Positions 8,428-18,040 of a stretch of 64,000 bases of DNA are shown here, in pieces. Numbering within the stretch: position 1 is the first letter of the stretch; every line of letters begins with the position of its first letter. The notes under the pieces are model-generated. The model searched no databases, was not told where the DNA came from, and saw nothing but the letters and a program-made list of their open reading frames with translations. Source of the DNA: Methylobacter luteus IMV-B-3098 (GTDB taxonomy: Bacteria; Pseudomonadota; Gammaproteobacteria; Methylococcales; Methylomonadaceae); the NCBI RefSeq assembly GCF_000427625.1, contig NZ_KE386569.1:1787408-1851407 (forward strand), read 5' to 3'. A program made the translations under genes and the position numbers.

Positions 8428-10692
8428 TTAACGACTATTCCAGTATTTGCTTTCCACTGTCCGCATACTCTGTACAGCTAGCGATTCTTTATCAGCTTCG
8501 ACGAAAATCGCGCCTTGATCGGCGACGTTCAGCCATTTCGCTTTTATGTCCTGATAGCGCTTCAACACGAACTGATGGGGAAAGCCGAATTGATTGCGGT
8601 AGCCGGCCGGAATGAGTACATAATCGGGCTGAACGGTTTGCAGGAACATCGGGGTTGACGAAGTTTTACTGCCATGGTGCGCCGCAATCAGCACATCGGC
8701 CTTTAGCTGCTCGCCATAAACCCCGACCAGCCAGGATTCCGCCGCCGCTTCTATATCGCCCGTCAATAACACAGAGTTCTTTTCGGACTGAATCTTCAAG
8801 ACGCAGGAATTATCGTTTTCCGAAACAAAGCCGGGCGGGCGCGGCGACAATACCGTGAATATCACGCCGTCCCAATCCCACGACTGCGCCGCCGCACAGG
8901 CGATCGGCGAATGACTGCTTAGCTGCTGTGGCACACTGGTAAGCACCTGTTCGGTCTCGATGTCTGCCAATAATGATTCGGCGCCGCCGATGTGATCGTT
9001 ATCGCCGTGACTGATGACCAGACTGTCGATCTTGTCGACACCCTGCTTGCGTAAAAAAGGCAGCAGCACGCTCTGCCCCATATCGCTTTGTTCGGAAAAT
9101 TTCGCGCCGGTATCGTACACAAGCACATGATGGGATGTTTGCACGACCGCCGACAAGCCTTGACCGACGTCCAGCAAGGTCATTTTGAAATTGCCTGTTT
9201 CAGGCTGTTCCGGTTTGGTAAAGACCACGGGCAGAAACATCACCAGTCCCAGCCAGCGGGCCGGCATGCCTGCAGGCGCCAGCATGATCAGAACACCGGG
9301 TATGGCAAAACACAATGCCCAGACCGAAGGCTCTGCATGATTTATCGCGGACAGCGGCGCGGACGCCAGCTCATTCAATATCCACCATAGCCCCTGTAGC
9401 ACGGCATCAACAAGAAAAAGCAGTTTACCGGCCAATGCCGACGATACAAACATCACCATCACCGTCAGCAACGACAGCGGCACAGCCAGAAAGCTGACAA
9501 CGGGCACCGCAATCAAATTTGCCAACGGCGCAATTATTGAAACCTGCTGAAAAAAGAATAACAACAGCGGCGACAAGGCCACAGTCGTGGCCCAATTTAT
9601 CTTTATAACCCCTTCAAAATAGCCGGGCTTGCCCAAGCGCCCGGCAACGGCATAGACAATCACAGCCACAGCCAGAAATGAAAGCCAGAACCCTGCCGAC
9701 AGGACGGCTAACGGGTCCAGCAGTAAAACCGCGAACATGGCGACAGCCAACGTATTTAAAGAATGGGTATTGCGCTGCAGGATAATGGCGGCCATAAAGA
9801 TAGCCAGCATAACGACCGCGCGTTGCGTCGGTATCGAAAATCCAGCCAACGCCGAATACAGGATAGCAGCGGCTAATGCCGACAGCGCGGCAACCCGCTG
9901 AGGCGGCCAGGCTAACAGGTTCGTCCATGCCCAGAGCCTGAGCACGACAAAATAAACCAGTCCGGCAATCAATCCGATATGCGAACCGGAAATCACCATC
10001 AAATGGAGCGTGCCGGTCTTGCGAAAAACCTCCCACTGCTCCTGCGGAATACTGCTGCCATCGCCAATAGCCAGGGCTTTTACAAGCGCCAGACTCTGTG
10101 TATCGCCCGGCAACTGCGACAACCGGTCGACTATGCGCTGCCGTCCTGCCGAAATGCTGTACCAGGCGGGCTCATCCGGCAACAGAGCGGGCGCCGGATT
10201 ATTGCGCACATACCCTGTCGCACCGATACCCTCAGCGAACAGCCAACGCTCATAGTCAAACCCGCCGGGATTCAAATTGCCATGCGGTCGCTTCAACTTG
10301 ACCGTAAACGACCAATGCTGGCCTGCCTTAATCTCATGCCTGGGGTAATACCAGCTCAATTTAACTTTCGAAGGCAGATCACGGGTGGAGTCGGTAATAA
10401 CAAAATCGAAGCGGGCGCGTTTTTCATCCTGTTCCGGCAAATCGGCAATAACGCCTTTAACCGGTATATCGATCCCTTCCAATGACTCGGGCAGACGATC
10501 CGACAACCTGTTCATTGCAAACAGCACAGCCCATGTAATGCCCAGCATAAAAAACAGCCCTCGCCAGAAGCGCAGCCATGCCATCAAGCCAACAATAACA
10601 ACCCCTGCCATTAGCCATTGGATAGCCGGCAATGTCGGCAACTGCTGGACCAGCAAAACGCCGGCTAAATATAACAGTGAAGAAACAAGCAT
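8428..10692 (-). CDS. comEC: ComEC/Rec2 DNA-uptake channel protein
   Basis: Inner-membrane protein that translocates single-stranded DNA during natural transformation. 754 residues: N-terminal membrane segments and an OB-like region (about 50-190), the Competence domain with LHLMVISGSHIGLIAGLVYF and many helices (about 220-500), and a C-terminal metallo-beta-lactamase-like domain with LLDVGQGLSAVV, SHGDNDHIGG and AAHHGSKTSS. The metal ligands are present, so nuclease activity is plausible. It is divergent from the DUF2062 gene downstream in map order. No other competence genes are in the window. Confidence 0.95.
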   Translation of the reverse strand: MLVSSLLYLAGVLLVQQLPTLPAIQWLMAGVVIVGLMAWLRFWRGLFFMLGITWAVLFAMNRLSDRLPESLEGIDIPVKGVIADLPEQDEKRARFDFVITDSTRDLPSKVKLSWYYPRHEIKAGQHWSFTVKLKRPHGNLNPGGFDYERWLFAEGIGATGYVRNNPAPALLPDEPAWYSISAGRQRIVDRLSQLPGDTQSLALVKALAIGDGSSIPQEQWEVFRKTGTLHLMVISGSHIGLIAGLVYFVVLRLWAWTNLLAWPPQRVAALSALAAAILYSALAGFSIPTQRAVVMLAIFMAAIILQRNTHSLNTLAVAMFAVLLLDPLAVLSAGFWLSFLAVAVIVYAVAGRLGKPGYFEGVIKINWATTVALSPLLLFFFQQVSIIAPLANLIAVPVVSFLAVPLSLLTVMVMFVSSALAGKLLFLVDAVLQGLWWILNELASAPLSAINHAEPSVWALCFAIPGVLIMLAPAGMPARWLGLVMFLPVVFTKPEQPETGNFKMTLLDVGQGLSAVVQTSHHVLVYDTGAKFSEQSDMGQSVLLPFLRKQGVDKIDSLVISHGDNDHIGGAESLLADIETEQVLTSVPQQLSSHSPIACAAAQSWDWDGVIFTVLSPRPPGFVSENDNSCVLKIQSEKNSVLLTGDIEAAAESWLVGVYGEQLKADVLIAAHHGSKTSSTPMFLQTVQPDYVLIPAGYRNQFGFPHQFVLKRYQDIKAKWLNVADQGAIFVEADKESLAVQSMRTVESKYWNSR

Positions 10693-10767
10693 TCAGATAC
10701 CGGTATTTTGAGGCCAACAAAAACCTGATAGACTTGAAAAGATTAAGTGACTTTCGATGCAAACACG

Positions 10768-11277
10768 ATGCCTAAAAAACTGATACAAAAATACCTGCCC
10801 AAACCCGAAGCAATTAAAAACCACAAAAATCTTCAGTTTCTCGGCGACAGACTGCATGACCCTAATCTCTGGCATTTGAACCGCCGTTCCGTATCCATTG
10901 CTGCTGCCGTAGGTCTTTTTGTAGCCTGGATTCCAACACCGGGACAAATGGCCATTGCGGCCGTAGTGGCATTTTATCTCAGGGCCAACCTGCCGATTTC
11001 TGTCGCGCTGGTCTGGATAACCAACCCTCTGACCATGCCGCCGATGTTTTATTTTGCCTATCTGGCCGGGCTCTGGGCTTTGAATGAGCCTGCTCCCAGC
11101 GAAGACTTTGAATTCTCGGTAGACAGCATCATGTCAGGGCTCGGCCATGTCTGGGAGCCGTTTCTTGTCGGCTGCCTGATTGTGGGCATCATGACTTCTG
11201 CGGCCGGATATTTCGGCGTCAAAGAATTCTGGCGCTACCATGTCATGAAAAAATGGACTGAAAGAAAGCAAAGATAA
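10768..11277 (+). CDS. DUF2062 membrane protein
   Basis: A 169-residue DUF2062 protein. The sequence shows an N-terminal amphipathic part, then membrane segments SVSIAAAVGLFVAWIPTPGQ, ISVALVWITNPLTMPPMFYF and FLVGCLIVGIMTSAAGYFG. The GxxxxxxPxPxQ and WxxNPxTMPPxF motifs define the family, whose function is unknown. I start at ATG 10768 (MPKKLIQKYLPKP) rather than the GTG at 10747. It lies convergent to lolD and divergent from comEC, so it is probably a single-gene unit. Confidence 0.85.
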   Translation: MPKKLIQKYLPKPEAIKNHKNLQFLGDRLHDPNLWHLNRRSVSIAAAVGLFVAWIPTPGQMAIAAVVAFYLRANLPISVALVWITNPLTMPPMFYFAYLAGLWALNEPAPSEDFEFSVDSIMSGLGHVWEPFLVGCLIVGIMTSAAGYFGVKEFWRYHVMKKWTERKQR

Positions 11278-11288
11278 GCGCGAGTAGC

Positions 11289-11321
11289 AAGGTTAAACAA
11301 GCGGATGGCTTGTTTAACCTT
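11289..11321. terminator. Hairpin between convergent genes
   Basis: A perfect 14-bp stem (AAGGTTAAACAAGC and complement) with a 5-base loop separates the convergent DUF2062 gene and lolD. There is no strong T-tract on either side, so it may act as a bidirectional barrier rather than a classical terminator. Confidence 0.6.
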
Positions 11322-11326
11322 CATCT

Positions 11327-12007
11327 TCAGCCAACTATCACGCCGTCTTCCATATGCAGCACCTTACCCATCCTTGCAGCCAGCTCATGGTCATGGGTCA
11401 CCACTAAAAAACTGACATTCAGCTCCTGGTTCAGCTCCAGCATCAACTGGTAAGTCTGATCCGCCGTTTTGCTGTCCAGATTGCCTGTCGGTTCGTCGGC
11501 CAGAACGCATTTGGGCTTATTGATCAAAGCCCTGGCTATTGCCGCACGCTGCCTTTCTCCGCCCGATATTTCCCCCGGCTTATGTTCGATGCGATGCCCC
11601 AACCCTACCCGCTGCAATAACTCTATAGCGCGAGCACGCGCCTCTTTTACCGACAGGCCTGCGATCAGCAATGGCATCGCCGCATTTTCCAATACCGTAA
11701 ACTCGCCCAGCAAGTGATGAGACTGATAGATAAAGCCCAGGGAACTGTTTCTTAACTTGGCCAATCTTGCCGCGCTGACTTTATTCAGATTAACGTTATC
11801 GAGCACCACCTCGCCGCCGGTGGCTTTTTCCAAGCCGCCCAGCAGATGCAGCAGCGTGCTTTTGCCCGAGCCTGATGCGCCCATGATGGCGACACGCTCG
11901 CCGATCCCAATGCTCAAATTGACGCCTTTGAGAACTTCAACGTCCAGCCCGCCCTGGTTATAACGCTTGGTCAATTGCCGGCATTCCAGAATGCTAGTCT
12001 TATTCAT
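11327..12007 (-). CDS. lolD: Lipoprotein-releasing ABC ATPase LolD
   Basis: ATPase of the LolCDE complex that extracts lipoproteins from the inner membrane. Walker A GASGSGKST, Q-loop IYQSHHLLGEFTVLENAAMP, signature ISGGERQRAAIARAL, Walker B CVLADEPTGNLD and VVTHDHELAARM are clear. 226 residues. The LLGEFTVLEN stretch matches LolD (LLPDFTALEN type) rather than MacB or FtsE. Overlaps the upstream lolC by 8 bp. Confidence 0.95.
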   Translation of the reverse strand: MNKTSILECRQLTKRYNQGGLDVEVLKGVNLSIGIGERVAIMGASGSGKSTLLHLLGGLEKATGGEVVLDNVNLNKVSAARLAKLRNSSLGFIYQSHHLLGEFTVLENAAMPLLIAGLSVKEARARAIELLQRVGLGHRIEHKPGEISGGERQRAAIARALINKPKCVLADEPTGNLDSKTADQTYQLMLELNQELNVSFLVVTHDHELAARMGKVLHMEDGVIVG

Positions 12008-13247
12008 ATCTCAGAACTTCCGCAGGATTTATTTTGGACGCCTGCCAGGCAGGGTAAATCGTCGCTGCCAGCGACAAAAAGAAGGCCATGCCCGCGATCG
12101 CATAAACATCTGTCCAGACCAGCTTGGAGGGCAACTGACTAATATAGTAAACATCAGCCGCCATGAATTGAACCTGAAACAGTTTCTCAATGGCCGGCAC
12201 TATCGTTTCAACATTTAACGCCAACGCGATGCCGCCTACGGTACCCAAGAACGTGCCGACCGCGCCGATGACCGTACCCAGCACCATAAAAATACCCATG
12301 ACCGAACGCGAGGTGAGCCCTTGGGTTTTCAGAATGGCGATATCGCCGCGCTTGTCCGTGACCACCATAACCAGTGTCGATACGATATTAAAAGCCGCTA
12401 CAGCCACTATCAACAGCAGGATAATAAACATGACCCGTTTTTCAGTCTGAATGGCGCGGAAGAAGTTGCTGTGCGCCTGCGTCCAGTCACTCACCCTGTA
12501 TTCATCATAAAAGTCGGTAGCCATGGCGTGGGTGATCCTTGGCGCATTAAACAAATCGTCCAGTTTGATCCTGAGTCCTGAAACCGAATCGCCCAAACGG
12601 AACAATTTCGCCGCATCGTCAATATGAATAATGGCCAGATTGCGGTCGTACTCGTACATGCCGACCTGAAAAATGCCCGTCACGGTAAAACGCCGCATCC
12701 GGGGCAGAATACCGGCCGGCGTGGGATTAACCTGCGGGCTGATGACAGTGATTTTATCGCCGACGATAACGCCCAGATAACCCGCCAGCTCCGCACCCAG
12801 AACAATGCCGAATTCACCGGGGGCCAGTTGAGACAACTGCCCTACTTTCATTTTATTGGCAACATCCGAAACAGTGGACTCATATTCAGGCAAAATTCCG
12901 CTCAGCAAAGTGCCGCTAACGCGTCGACCGGCATTAATCATGACCTGTCCGTCGATAAAAGGGGCGGCCGCCTCTACATGCGGATAGTCCTTGATTTTCG
13001 GCTGCAATTCCCGCCAGTTATCCAACTGGCCGTCCTTGCCGGTAATCGTGGCGTGCGCCGTCATGCCGAGAATCCGTTCGCGCAGCTCGGCTTCAAAACC
13101 ATTCATGACCGACAAGACCGTGATCAGTGCCGTGACCCCCAGGGCTATCCCCAGAATAGAAGTTAATGTGATAAAGGAAATGAAGCGAGTACGGCGTTTA
13201 GCCCGCGTATAACGCAGGCCGATATAAAAAATAAGCGGTTTAAACAT
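12000..13247 (-). CDS. lolC: Lipoprotein-releasing permease LolC/LolE
   Basis: Permease of the Lol export complex. Four membrane segments: one N-terminal (FITLTSILGIALGVTALITVLSVMNGFE) followed by a large periplasmic domain, then three C-terminal segments starting near MFIILLLIVAVAAFNIVSTLVMVV. 415 residues. The first motif LRYTRAKRRTRFISFI is typical. Only one permease gene is present, so this may be a LolF-type protein acting as a homodimer; whether a second permease lies elsewhere cannot be seen. Confidence 0.92.
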   Translation of the reverse strand: MFKPLIFYIGLRYTRAKRRTRFISFITLTSILGIALGVTALITVLSVMNGFEAELRERILGMTAHATITGKDGQLDNWRELQPKIKDYPHVEAAAPFIDGQVMINAGRRVSGTLLSGILPEYESTVSDVANKMKVGQLSQLAPGEFGIVLGAELAGYLGVIVGDKITVISPQVNPTPAGILPRMRRFTVTGIFQVGMYEYDRNLAIIHIDDAAKLFRLGDSVSGLRIKLDDLFNAPRITHAMATDFYDEYRVSDWTQAHSNFFRAIQTEKRVMFIILLLIVAVAAFNIVSTLVMVVTDKRGDIAILKTQGLTSRSVMGIFMVLGTVIGAVGTFLGTVGGIALALNVETIVPAIEKLFQVQFMAADVYYISQLPSKLVWTDVYAIAGMAFFLSLAATIYPAWQASKINPAEVLRYE

Positions 13248-13269
13248 GAAGTTTGTAAGTTAAAAAGGA

Positions 13270-13689
13270 TCAGGATTTTCTGCAGGCGGAACAGTAGCCA
13301 TACAAATGGAGACTGTGGTCGGTTAACTCATAGCCCAGCTTCTCTGCAATTTCTTTCTGCCGGGCTTCAATAAGCTCATCGGTAAATTCGTCCACTTTAC
13401 CGCACTTCATGCAGAGAATGTGATCATGGTGATCACCTTTGGCCAATTCAAAAACAGAATTTCCACCCTCGAAATGATGCCGAGTCACCAGACCTGCGGC
13501 TTCAAACTGGGTTAAAACCCGGTAAACCGTGGCCAGGCCGATGTCCTCATCCTCGCTCAGCAGGATTTTATAAACCTTTTCAGCCGTTAAATGATGTTCA
13601 TCAACCTGTTTTTCTAAAATTTCCAGAATCTTGACCCGAGGCAACGTGACCTTAAGGCCTGCATTCTTTAAATCTTGAGTTTCCAACAT
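13270..13689 (-). CDS. fur: Ferric uptake regulator Fur
   Basis: Iron-responsive repressor. The N-terminal winged helix reads NAGLKVTLPRVKILEIL and DIGLATVYRVLTQFEAAGLV; the metal region is HHFEGG, DHHDHILCMKCGKVDEF and a second CxxC in YCSACRKS. 139 residues. Start at ATG 13689 (MLETQDLKNAG) fits Fur; the upstream extension is not conserved. It is divergent from bamE across about 150 bp, the arrangement usual for fur-omlA. Confidence 0.96.
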   Translation of the reverse strand: MLETQDLKNAGLKVTLPRVKILEILEKQVDEHHLTAEKVYKILLSEDEDIGLATVYRVLTQFEAAGLVTRHHFEGGNSVFELAKGDHHDHILCMKCGKVDEFTDELIEARQKEIAEKLGYELTDHSLHLYGYCSACRKS

Positions 13690-13842
13690 AAATCTCCGAT
13701 TTTTGCCTTTCAAGTAGCAGTTTTATATGGGGGATTGCACATTGTAGCGTTTTTTTGGCATGAAGCGCATGACTGTTTTATAGGATAATCGTTTAACATC
13801 GGGTATGATTTAGTCTTTTTTCAAATTATTCTGCCGCCTCAA

Positions 13843-14367
13843 ATGGGAAAGCCGCTTTTTTCTTTGACTCTGTTGGCCAGCCTGACGCTTGCCTCATGTT
13901 CCACCATTCTAAATAATTTACCCGGCATCTATACCTTAGACGTTCAACAGGGCAATATGATCGATCAGTCCATGATCGATCAGCTACGCCCCAACATGAG
14001 CAAACGTCAGGTACTGTATATCATGGGTTCGCCCATGCTGACGGATGCTTTCCACCAGAATCGCTGGGATTACATTTATTCCAGTCAACCCGGCGGCGAG
14101 CCCAGAATGCAAAAAAAGATCTCATTGCTATTCAAGGATGATCAAGTCATCGGCGTACAAGGCGATTTCAAGCCCAGTTCACTGCCTGTGATTAAGGAGT
14201 CGACTGAAACCACAGTGGATTTGCCGCCACGGGAATTAGAGAAAACCTTATGGGAAAAAATCACCGGCCTGTTCGGCATCGATGCCGATAACATCGACGA
14301 TTCGACTGAATCCAGTCCTGTAAATTCAGAACCTAAAATAAATGATTCTGATACCCCAATGAATTAA
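13843..14367 (+). CDS. bamE: Outer membrane assembly lipoprotein BamE (SmpA/OmlA)
   Basis: Lipoprotein subunit of the BAM complex. Signal peptide MGKPLFSLTLLASLTLASC ends in a lipobox with Cys 19. The core holds GNMIDQSMIDQLRPNMSKRQ and the conserved LYIMGSPMLTDAFHQNRWDY, the typical BamE hallmark. The C-terminal tail of about 60 acidic and polar residues is longer than in E. coli. It is divergent from fur. Confidence 0.94.
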   Translation: MGKPLFSLTLLASLTLASCSTILNNLPGIYTLDVQQGNMIDQSMIDQLRPNMSKRQVLYIMGSPMLTDAFHQNRWDYIYSSQPGGEPRMQKKISLLFKDDQVIGVQGDFKPSSLPVIKESTETTVDLPPRELEKTLWEKITGLFGIDADNIDDSTESSPVNSEPKINDSDTPMN

Positions 14368-14401
14368 ATCACCCGAAGCATCATCAAGCGCACTGTAACT
14401 G

Positions 14402-14686
14402 TTATCCTTTTGCAGCCCGCTGCCGTCTCGCTTCTTTGGGATCATGGAGCAAAGGCCGATAAATTTCCACTCTATCGGCCTGTCTTAGGATTTGATCCAT
14501 CCTGCAAGCATTGCCAAAAATACCCGCCTTGATCCCGGACAATTCGATTTCCGGAAATCGGACTAACACGCCTGAGGCCTTTATGGCCTGTTCAACAGAA
14601 GAACCTTCGGGCACTTTAAGGGCCAGAATCACCTGCTCTTCAGGCTTGGCATAGGCGACCTCGATATCAATCAGCAGCTCAGTCAT
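14402..14686 (-). CDS. rnfH: RnfH family protein (UPF0125)
   Basis: A 94-residue beta-grasp (ubiquitin-like) protein of the RnfH/UPF0125 family, function not settled. Typical features are IDIEVAYAKPEEQVILALKVPEG, GIFGNACRMDQILRQADRVEIYRPLLHDPKEARR. The start ATG 14686 overlaps the 3' end of ratA by 8 bp, the usual gene pair; a longer frame upstream is a read through ratA in another frame. Confidence 0.92.
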   Translation of the reverse strand: MTELLIDIEVAYAKPEEQVILALKVPEGSSVEQAIKASGVLVRFPEIELSGIKAGIFGNACRMDQILRQADRVEIYRPLLHDPKEARRQRAAKG

Positions 14687-15110
14687 AAATTTCCTTGGCC
14701 CGCTGGGTAAAAGAACTGACCATGGTGTTGCATATCTGGTTAAATACCGCGCCAAATGCTAGGTTCGCCAGTAAGCCCGGCATTTCAAATTCCAGATTCA
14801 GGGAAATCTTGCTGGCATCCTCGCGCAGCGGCATGAAATCCCATGTGCCTTCCAGATAAGAAAAAGGCCCCTCCAGCAAGGACACCGTGATTCTGCCGCC
14901 CTCATCAATTATATTTCTCGTTGAAAAGGATTTCTTGAATCCGCCTTTGGAAATCAACAGCTCCGCTTCAACAATATCACCCTCGCGTTTAAGGATCCGG
15001 CTGCCGCTGCACCAAGGCAAAAAACGCGGATAGGCTTCGATATCATTAACCAGATCAAACATCTGCTGCGCGGAAAATTTCACCAGCGCGCTTTTTTCAA
15101 CAACGGTCAT
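14679..15110 (-). CDS. ratA: RatA/Coq10-like START-domain protein
   Basis: A 143-residue protein of the polyketide-cyclase/START superfamily (COQ10, YfjG, RatA). MTVVEKSALVKFSAQQMFDLVNDIEAYPRFLPWCSGS is the family start, and FNQICNTMVSSFTQRAKEIY closes it. In E. coli RatA was reported as a ribosome-association toxin, while homologues bind ubiquinone. Nothing here argues for toxin use and no partner antitoxin other than rnfH is adjacent. It follows the transporter gene with no gap. Confidence 0.9.
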   Translation of the reverse strand: MTVVEKSALVKFSAQQMFDLVNDIEAYPRFLPWCSGSRILKREGDIVEAELLISKGGFKKSFSTRNIIDEGGRITVSLLEGPFSYLEGTWDFMPLREDASKISLNLEFEMPGLLANLAFGAVFNQICNTMVSSFTQRAKEIYD

Positions 15111-16472
15111 TTAGATAACCCCAACCACATTCAGAAACACCAAAAAAACAGCTGCGGGCGCAATGTAACAGACTAAAAACTTCCATATCTGATAGCCTTG
15201 CATGCTGGATATTTGCAGTTCCTGCTCACTATGCTGCTGTTTCATGATCCAGCCGGCAAATACCGCGATCCCAAAGCCGCCGATGGGCAACATCAAGTTC
15301 GCCGTCAAATAATCCACCAAATGGAAAATGCTTCTGTCGAAAATTTTAAATTCAGACCATACATTAAAAGAAAATACGGTCCCCAGTCCCAGTAACCAGG
15401 TTGCCAAACCGGTCCAGACACAGGCCTTTTCCCTGCTTATATCCTTATTTTCAACCAGCCACGCAACAGCCGGCTCAATCAAGGAAATAGAAGAAGTCAA
15501 AGCTGCAAACATCAGCATCACAAAAAACAGAATACCGAATAGCCAGCCGCCAGTCATATTGCCGAAAGCAATCGGCAGCGTTTGAAAAATAAGGCCGGGG
15601 CCTGAACCGACTTCCAGTCCGTTGGCAAAAACAATAGGAAAAATAGCGATCCCGGCCAACAAAGCCACGATCGTATCGGAACCGGCGATCAGAAACGCCG
15701 TTTTTGCTATGGACACATCCTTGGGCAGGTAAGACCCATAAACCATAATAGCCCCCATACCCAGACTCAGAGTGAAAAACGCATGTCCCATGGCGGTCAA
15801 CACAGAATCACCGGTAATCTTGCTGAAATCCGGCGTAAACAGGAACGCCAGCCCCTGATCATAAGCACCCGTCGTCATGGCATAACCAACCAATAAAATC
15901 ATCAGCACAACCAGGCCCGGCATTAAAAAACGCACCGCTCTTTCCAGTCCGCTCTTTACGCCACGAGCAACGATCATCATGGTGGCCAGCATGAACAAGG
16001 TATGCCAGAAAACCAGTTGGACAGGACTGCCAACAAAGCTGTCAAACAGCCCTTTTATCTCTGTCGCATTCGCACCTGAAAAACTGCCGGTGAAAGCCTT
16101 CAAGACATAAGCGGAAGCCCATCCGGCAATAACACTGTAATAAGAGAGAATCAGAAAACCGGCGAGAACCCCCATCCAGCCCAGATAATGCCAATTGGTA
16201 TCGGCTTCAGCTTCGGCGGCCAGCGTCTCCATGGTATTGATAGGACTCTGCCGGCTTCGGCGCCCCATCATCGTTTCCGCAATCATGATAGGTACACCGA
16301 TAAACGCCACGCACAACAAATAAACGAGAACAAATGCCCCGCCGCCGTTCTCGCCGGTTATATAAGGGAACTTCCAGATGTTTCCCAAACCGACCGCCGA
16401 ACCTGTGGCTGCGAGGATAAATGCGAAACGTGATGACCATTCCCCATGAATTGATTTTTTTGTATCCGTCAT
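15111..16472 (-). CDS. Sodium-dependent transporter, NSS/SNF family
   Basis: A 453-residue secondary transporter of the neurotransmitter:sodium symporter family, probably for an amino acid. The LeuT-like first helix ATGSAVGLGNIWKFPYITGENGGGAFVLVY holds the Na+ and substrate contacts. Eleven or twelve membrane segments are apparent, typical of the bacterial short forms. It heads a minus-strand unit with ratA and rnfH and is divergent from smpB. The substrate cannot be told from sequence. Confidence 0.9.
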   Translation of the reverse strand: MTDTKKSIHGEWSSRFAFILAATGSAVGLGNIWKFPYITGENGGGAFVLVYLLCVAFIGVPIMIAETMMGRRSRQSPINTMETLAAEAEADTNWHYLGWMGVLAGFLILSYYSVIAGWASAYVLKAFTGSFSGANATEIKGLFDSFVGSPVQLVFWHTLFMLATMMIVARGVKSGLERAVRFLMPGLVVLMILLVGYAMTTGAYDQGLAFLFTPDFSKITGDSVLTAMGHAFFTLSLGMGAIMVYGSYLPKDVSIAKTAFLIAGSDTIVALLAGIAIFPIVFANGLEVGSGPGLIFQTLPIAFGNMTGGWLFGILFFVMLMFAALTSSISLIEPAVAWLVENKDISREKACVWTGLATWLLGLGTVFSFNVWSEFKIFDRSIFHLVDYLTANLMLPIGGFGIAVFAGWIMKQQHSEQELQISSMQGYQIWKFLVCYIAPAAVFLVFLNVVGVI

Positions 16473-16575
16473 TTGAGTGCCCGTTGTCTCTATTAAAAAC
16501 TCATTTTTTTCAGTAAATCGAGTAAAATAGCAAAATTATACCCTTACGTCAGTCTAAAATCTCAACCAGCACACT

Positions 16576-17061
16576 ATGGCCGATAAAAAGTCCAAAAAAA
16601 ATAAAAATCAGCAAAACAATACAATAGCCCAGAATCGTCAGGCCACTCATGAATATCATATTGAGGAGCGATTCGAGGCCGGTCTTGTTTTGGAAGGCTG
16701 GGAAGTGAAAAGCCTGCGCGAAGGCCGCGTACAACTGAAAGAAAGTTATGTCACCATAAAGCGAGGCGAAGCCTGGCTGGTCGGTGCGCATATCTCAGCA
16801 TTGGCTTCGGCATCGACCCATGTCAACCCAGAAGCAATCCGCCAAAGAAAGCTGCTGCTGAACCGTCATGAACTCAATAAGCTGATCGGCGCCGTGGAAC
16901 GCAAAGGTTACACGATAGTCCCGTTGAACATGCATTGGAAAAAAGGCCGCGCCAAGCTGGAAATCGGCCTGGCGAAAGGCAAACAACTGCACGACAAGCG
17001 CGCCTCCTCGAAAGACCGTGACTGGCAGCGCGAGAAAGCACGCATAATGAAGCACGCTTAA
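16576..17061 (+). CDS. smpB: SsrA-binding protein SmpB
   Basis: Partner of tmRNA in ribosome rescue. [24 protein letters not shown] and the downstream [31 protein letters not shown] and the basic C-terminal tail [16 protein letters not shown] are typical. 161 residues. The tmRNA gene itself is not found nearby. Confidence 0.96.
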   Translation: MADKKSKKNKNQQNNTIAQNRQATHEYHIEERFEAGLVLEGWEVKSLREGRVQLKESYVTIKRGEAWLVGAHISALASASTHVNPEAIRQRKLLLNRHELNKLIGAVERKGYTIVPLNMHWKKGRAKLEIGLAKGKQLHDKRASSKDRDWQREKARIMKHA

Positions 17062-17068
17062 GGTAAAA

Positions 17069-17635
17069 ATGAATACGCACCCCAATCTCCTGTCAGTGGA
17101 AAACAGCCTGCTGATCGTCGTCGACTTGCAGTCCAGGTTATCAATAGCCATGCCTGAACCGGATGGCGAACTAATGACCGTTAACGCCGGTAAGCTGGTT
17201 GAAGCCGCACGCCTGCTGAATATTCCTGTACTGGTCACCGAACAATATCCTAAAGGCCTGGGCCCTACCGATGCGTCTATTGTTGAAAGACTGCCCGAAA
17301 CCGCACAGATTTTCGAGAAAACCGGTTTCTCCTGCTGCGCTGCCAAAGGCTTTAACCAGGCGCTGCAGGACAGCCAGCGCAAGCAAGTCATACTGGTGGG
17401 ACAGGAAACCCATGTCTGCGTTTTGCAGACTGCTCTGGAGTTGCTGCACGCGGGCTATCAGGTTCACGTAGTCATGGATGCCGTCTGCTCGCGCAAGACG
17501 GAACACAAGCACTACGCATTGCAGCGCATGCAGCAGCAAGGCGCCGCTATTACCAATTATGAATCGGTGTTGTTCGAATGGCTGAGGAACTCCGCTCACC
17601 CCGATTTCAAACGCCTGTCAGGTTTTCTTCGTTAA
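17069..17635 (+). CDS. Isochorismatase-family cysteine hydrolase (YcaC-like)
   Basis: A 188-residue alpha/beta hydrolase of the isochorismatase superfamily. The catalytic Asp lies in LIVVDLQSRL, a Lys position is served by FEKTGFSCC, and the nucleophile Cys is in VGQETHVCVLQTALELL. The substrate is unknown; relatives hydrolyse amides or carbamates. It starts 8 bp after smpB with AAGGT upstream, so it is probably co-transcribed. Confidence 0.88.
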   Translation: MNTHPNLLSVENSLLIVVDLQSRLSIAMPEPDGELMTVNAGKLVEAARLLNIPVLVTEQYPKGLGPTDASIVERLPETAQIFEKTGFSCCAAKGFNQALQDSQRKQVILVGQETHVCVLQTALELLHAGYQVHVVMDAVCSRKTEHKHYALQRMQQQGAAITNYESVLFEWLRNSAHPDFKRLSGFLR

Positions 17636-17652
17636 TTCCTTGAATCTTGCTC

Positions 17653-18006
17653 ATGTCACTTACAGCATTTATTGAAAAAATAAAAAACAACGTCCCCGTT
17701 AGTTTTGACGAAACCATAGCCGTCATTACGGAGAATTACCAATACCAACCGACGGAATTCAGCAACGGCCTGAACGATAGTGTCGTCACCAATCCGGCCG
17801 GCACTAACGAAGGCTCCTGCAAAATTTTTGCCTTCGCCCGCCTCAACGGGCTCGATCAGCAACAGACATTAAATCTGTTCGGCGATTATTATCGCCTGGA
17901 TGTTTTAGATGACCCGAACGGCACGGGCCACGCAAATATCAGGAATTTCATGAAATACGGATGGGACGGCATCAGTTTTAAAGGCGAGCCACTGGCCGCG
18001 AAATAG
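17653..18006 (+). CDS. HopJ type III effector family protein
   Basis: A 117-residue protein of the HopJ family, common in non-pathogenic gammaproteobacteria where a secreted role is unlikely. Family landmarks: FDETIAVITENYQYQPTEFSNG, NEGSCKIFAFARLNGL and HANIRNFMKYGWDGISFKG. No secretion signal is visible. I start at ATG 17653 (MSLTAFIEK); a TTG at 17647 is in frame. Function unknown. Confidence 0.85.
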   Translation: MSLTAFIEKIKNNVPVSFDETIAVITENYQYQPTEFSNGLNDSVVTNPAGTNEGSCKIFAFARLNGLDQQQTLNLFGDYYRLDVLDDPNGTGHANIRNFMKYGWDGISFKGEPLAAK

Positions 18007-18040
18007 CCACCGCTTACAGCATCAACCTAATCAGATAACC

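Noticed and set aside
14679..15110. RatA as an active toxin of a TA pair
   Set aside because: The family is mainly a ubiquinone-linked START protein; the pairing with rnfH is common and not evidence of toxicity.
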